A DNA stretch of 33,060 nt from Methanobacteriota archaeon (GTDB taxonomy: Archaea > Thermoplasmatota > Poseidoniia > Poseidoniales > Poseidoniaceae). A model generated the notes under the pieces. That model had not been told where the DNA came from. It did no database searches and worked only from the letters and a program-made list of their open reading frames with translations. A program made the translations under genes and the position numbers. Shown here in pieces: positions 32,885 to 33,060 of the stretch. Each line of letters begins with the position of its first letter. Position 1 is the first letter of the stretch. The stretch is from assembly GCA_002689345.1 (NCBI GenBank), contig NZFU01000014.1:1-33060 (forward strand), in the 5' to 3' direction.

Positions 32885-33060
32885 TCAAAGGTGCTCGATA
32901 CCCTGCTTCTTTACGTTAGCCTTCTTGATCTTGTCAGGAAGCCACGCTGGGCCGTTTGCAGGCTTGTCGACAGTGTCGATGCGTCCGGTGAAGACGTGGA
33001 CTCTCTTGGTCCCACGCTCACGCAGACGGATGTCTGTGTGTCCGCGTGTTGCAGCTTTTA
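32885..33060 (-). CDS. MC1 non-histone chromosomal protein, C-terminal part (5' end beyond window)
   Basis: The last 57 residues of a basic protein, with DIRLRERGTKRVHVFTGR followed by DKPANGPAWLPDKIKKANVK and KQGIEHL. This matches the C-terminal half of MC1 from Methanosarcina and haloarchaea, including RLRERGTKK.HVF and the proline/tryptophan loop. MC1 is a monomeric DNA-bending protein that compacts archaeal chromosomes. The stop TGA is at 32885-32887; the frame is open to the window edge, so about 35-40 N-terminal residues and the promoter lie outside. The gene's local GC is higher than that of its neighbours, suggesting codon use of a highly expressed gene. A strong terminator follows at 32795-32838. 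Confidence 0.88.
   Translation of the reverse strand, partial: KAATRGHTDIRLRERGTKRVHVFTGRIDTVDKPANGPAWLPDKIKKANVKKQGIEHL

Noticed and set aside
1-33060. CRISPR arrays, rRNA or tRNA genes, insertion sequences, replication origin
   Set aside because: No spaced direct-repeat array, no conserved rRNA/tRNA segments, no transposase motifs and no Orc1/Cdc6 gene or origin-like repeats were seen.

Overview
The window looks like a piece of a planktonic archaeal chromosome, most likely Marine Group II / Candidatus Poseidoniales or a close Thermoplasmatota relative. This placement is inference from gene content. Archaeal markers are a two-subunit aspartate carbamoyltransferase (PyrB plus zinc-binding PyrI), a double-AAA Cdc48/VAT ATPase, a TtuA/Ncs6-type tRNA thiolase, a PRC-barrel protein and the C-terminal part of an MC1 chromosomal protein. 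Bacterial-looking genes sit among them: a TGS-domain threonyl-tRNA synthetase and a mycobacterial-Sdh1-like succinate dehydrogenase. Genes are dense, with 4-base overlaps, Shine-Dalgarno (SD) motifs often lying over the previous stop codon, and a few TATA-like boxes placed for leaderless or short-leader transcripts.

Layout. 1-84: tail of an unidentified plus-strand gene. 131-1234 (-): COG3199 ATP-NAD kinase-like protein, divergent from a small charged protein (1299-1562). 1662-6233 (+): thrS and a large multi-pass membrane protein. 6234-7657 (-): pyrB-pyrI, divergent from a secreted, membrane-anchored surface protein (7757-10258) and a membrane/helical protein (10285-12030). 12031-12990 (-): tRNA thiolase. 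13199-16881 (+): a Roadblock/LC7 protein, a 1041-residue coiled-coil protein with its own Roadblock-like segment, and a two-helix membrane protein. 16882-23564 (-): Cdc48, PRC-barrel, then DUF4350-like, DUF58 and polytopic membrane proteins. 23668-25296 (+): aldehyde dehydrogenase. 25378-28812 (+): sdhC-sdhA-sdhB. 28838-30316 (+): membrane-anchored NAPE-PLD/UlaG-like metallo-hydrolase, followed by a decayed sdhB fragment. 30499-31744 (+): a four-helix membrane protein, a structured intergenic region and a cytochrome b561-like protein. 31754-32731 (-): DoxX-like fusion protein. 32885-33060 (-): 3' part of the MC1 gene with a hairpin terminator.

How the genes work together. PyrB and PyrI form the committed step of pyrimidine synthesis. 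SdhC, SdhA and SdhB form a respiratory complex II whose membrane subunit carries the Cys/His set of the Rieske-cluster type. The DUF58/DUF4350/membrane trio looks like an envelope-associated assembly module. The Roadblock plus coiled-coil plus small membrane protein set looks like an undescribed membrane-associated structural or GTPase-linked module.

The observations I rate highest are the sdhB remnant behind the metallo-hydrolase, the Roadblock/coiled-coil operon, the structured region at 30967-31101, and near-identical GC-rich hairpins just upstream of thrS and sdhC. No CRISPR array, rRNA, tRNA or transposase gene was seen, and no stretch over 300 bases lacks a gene.
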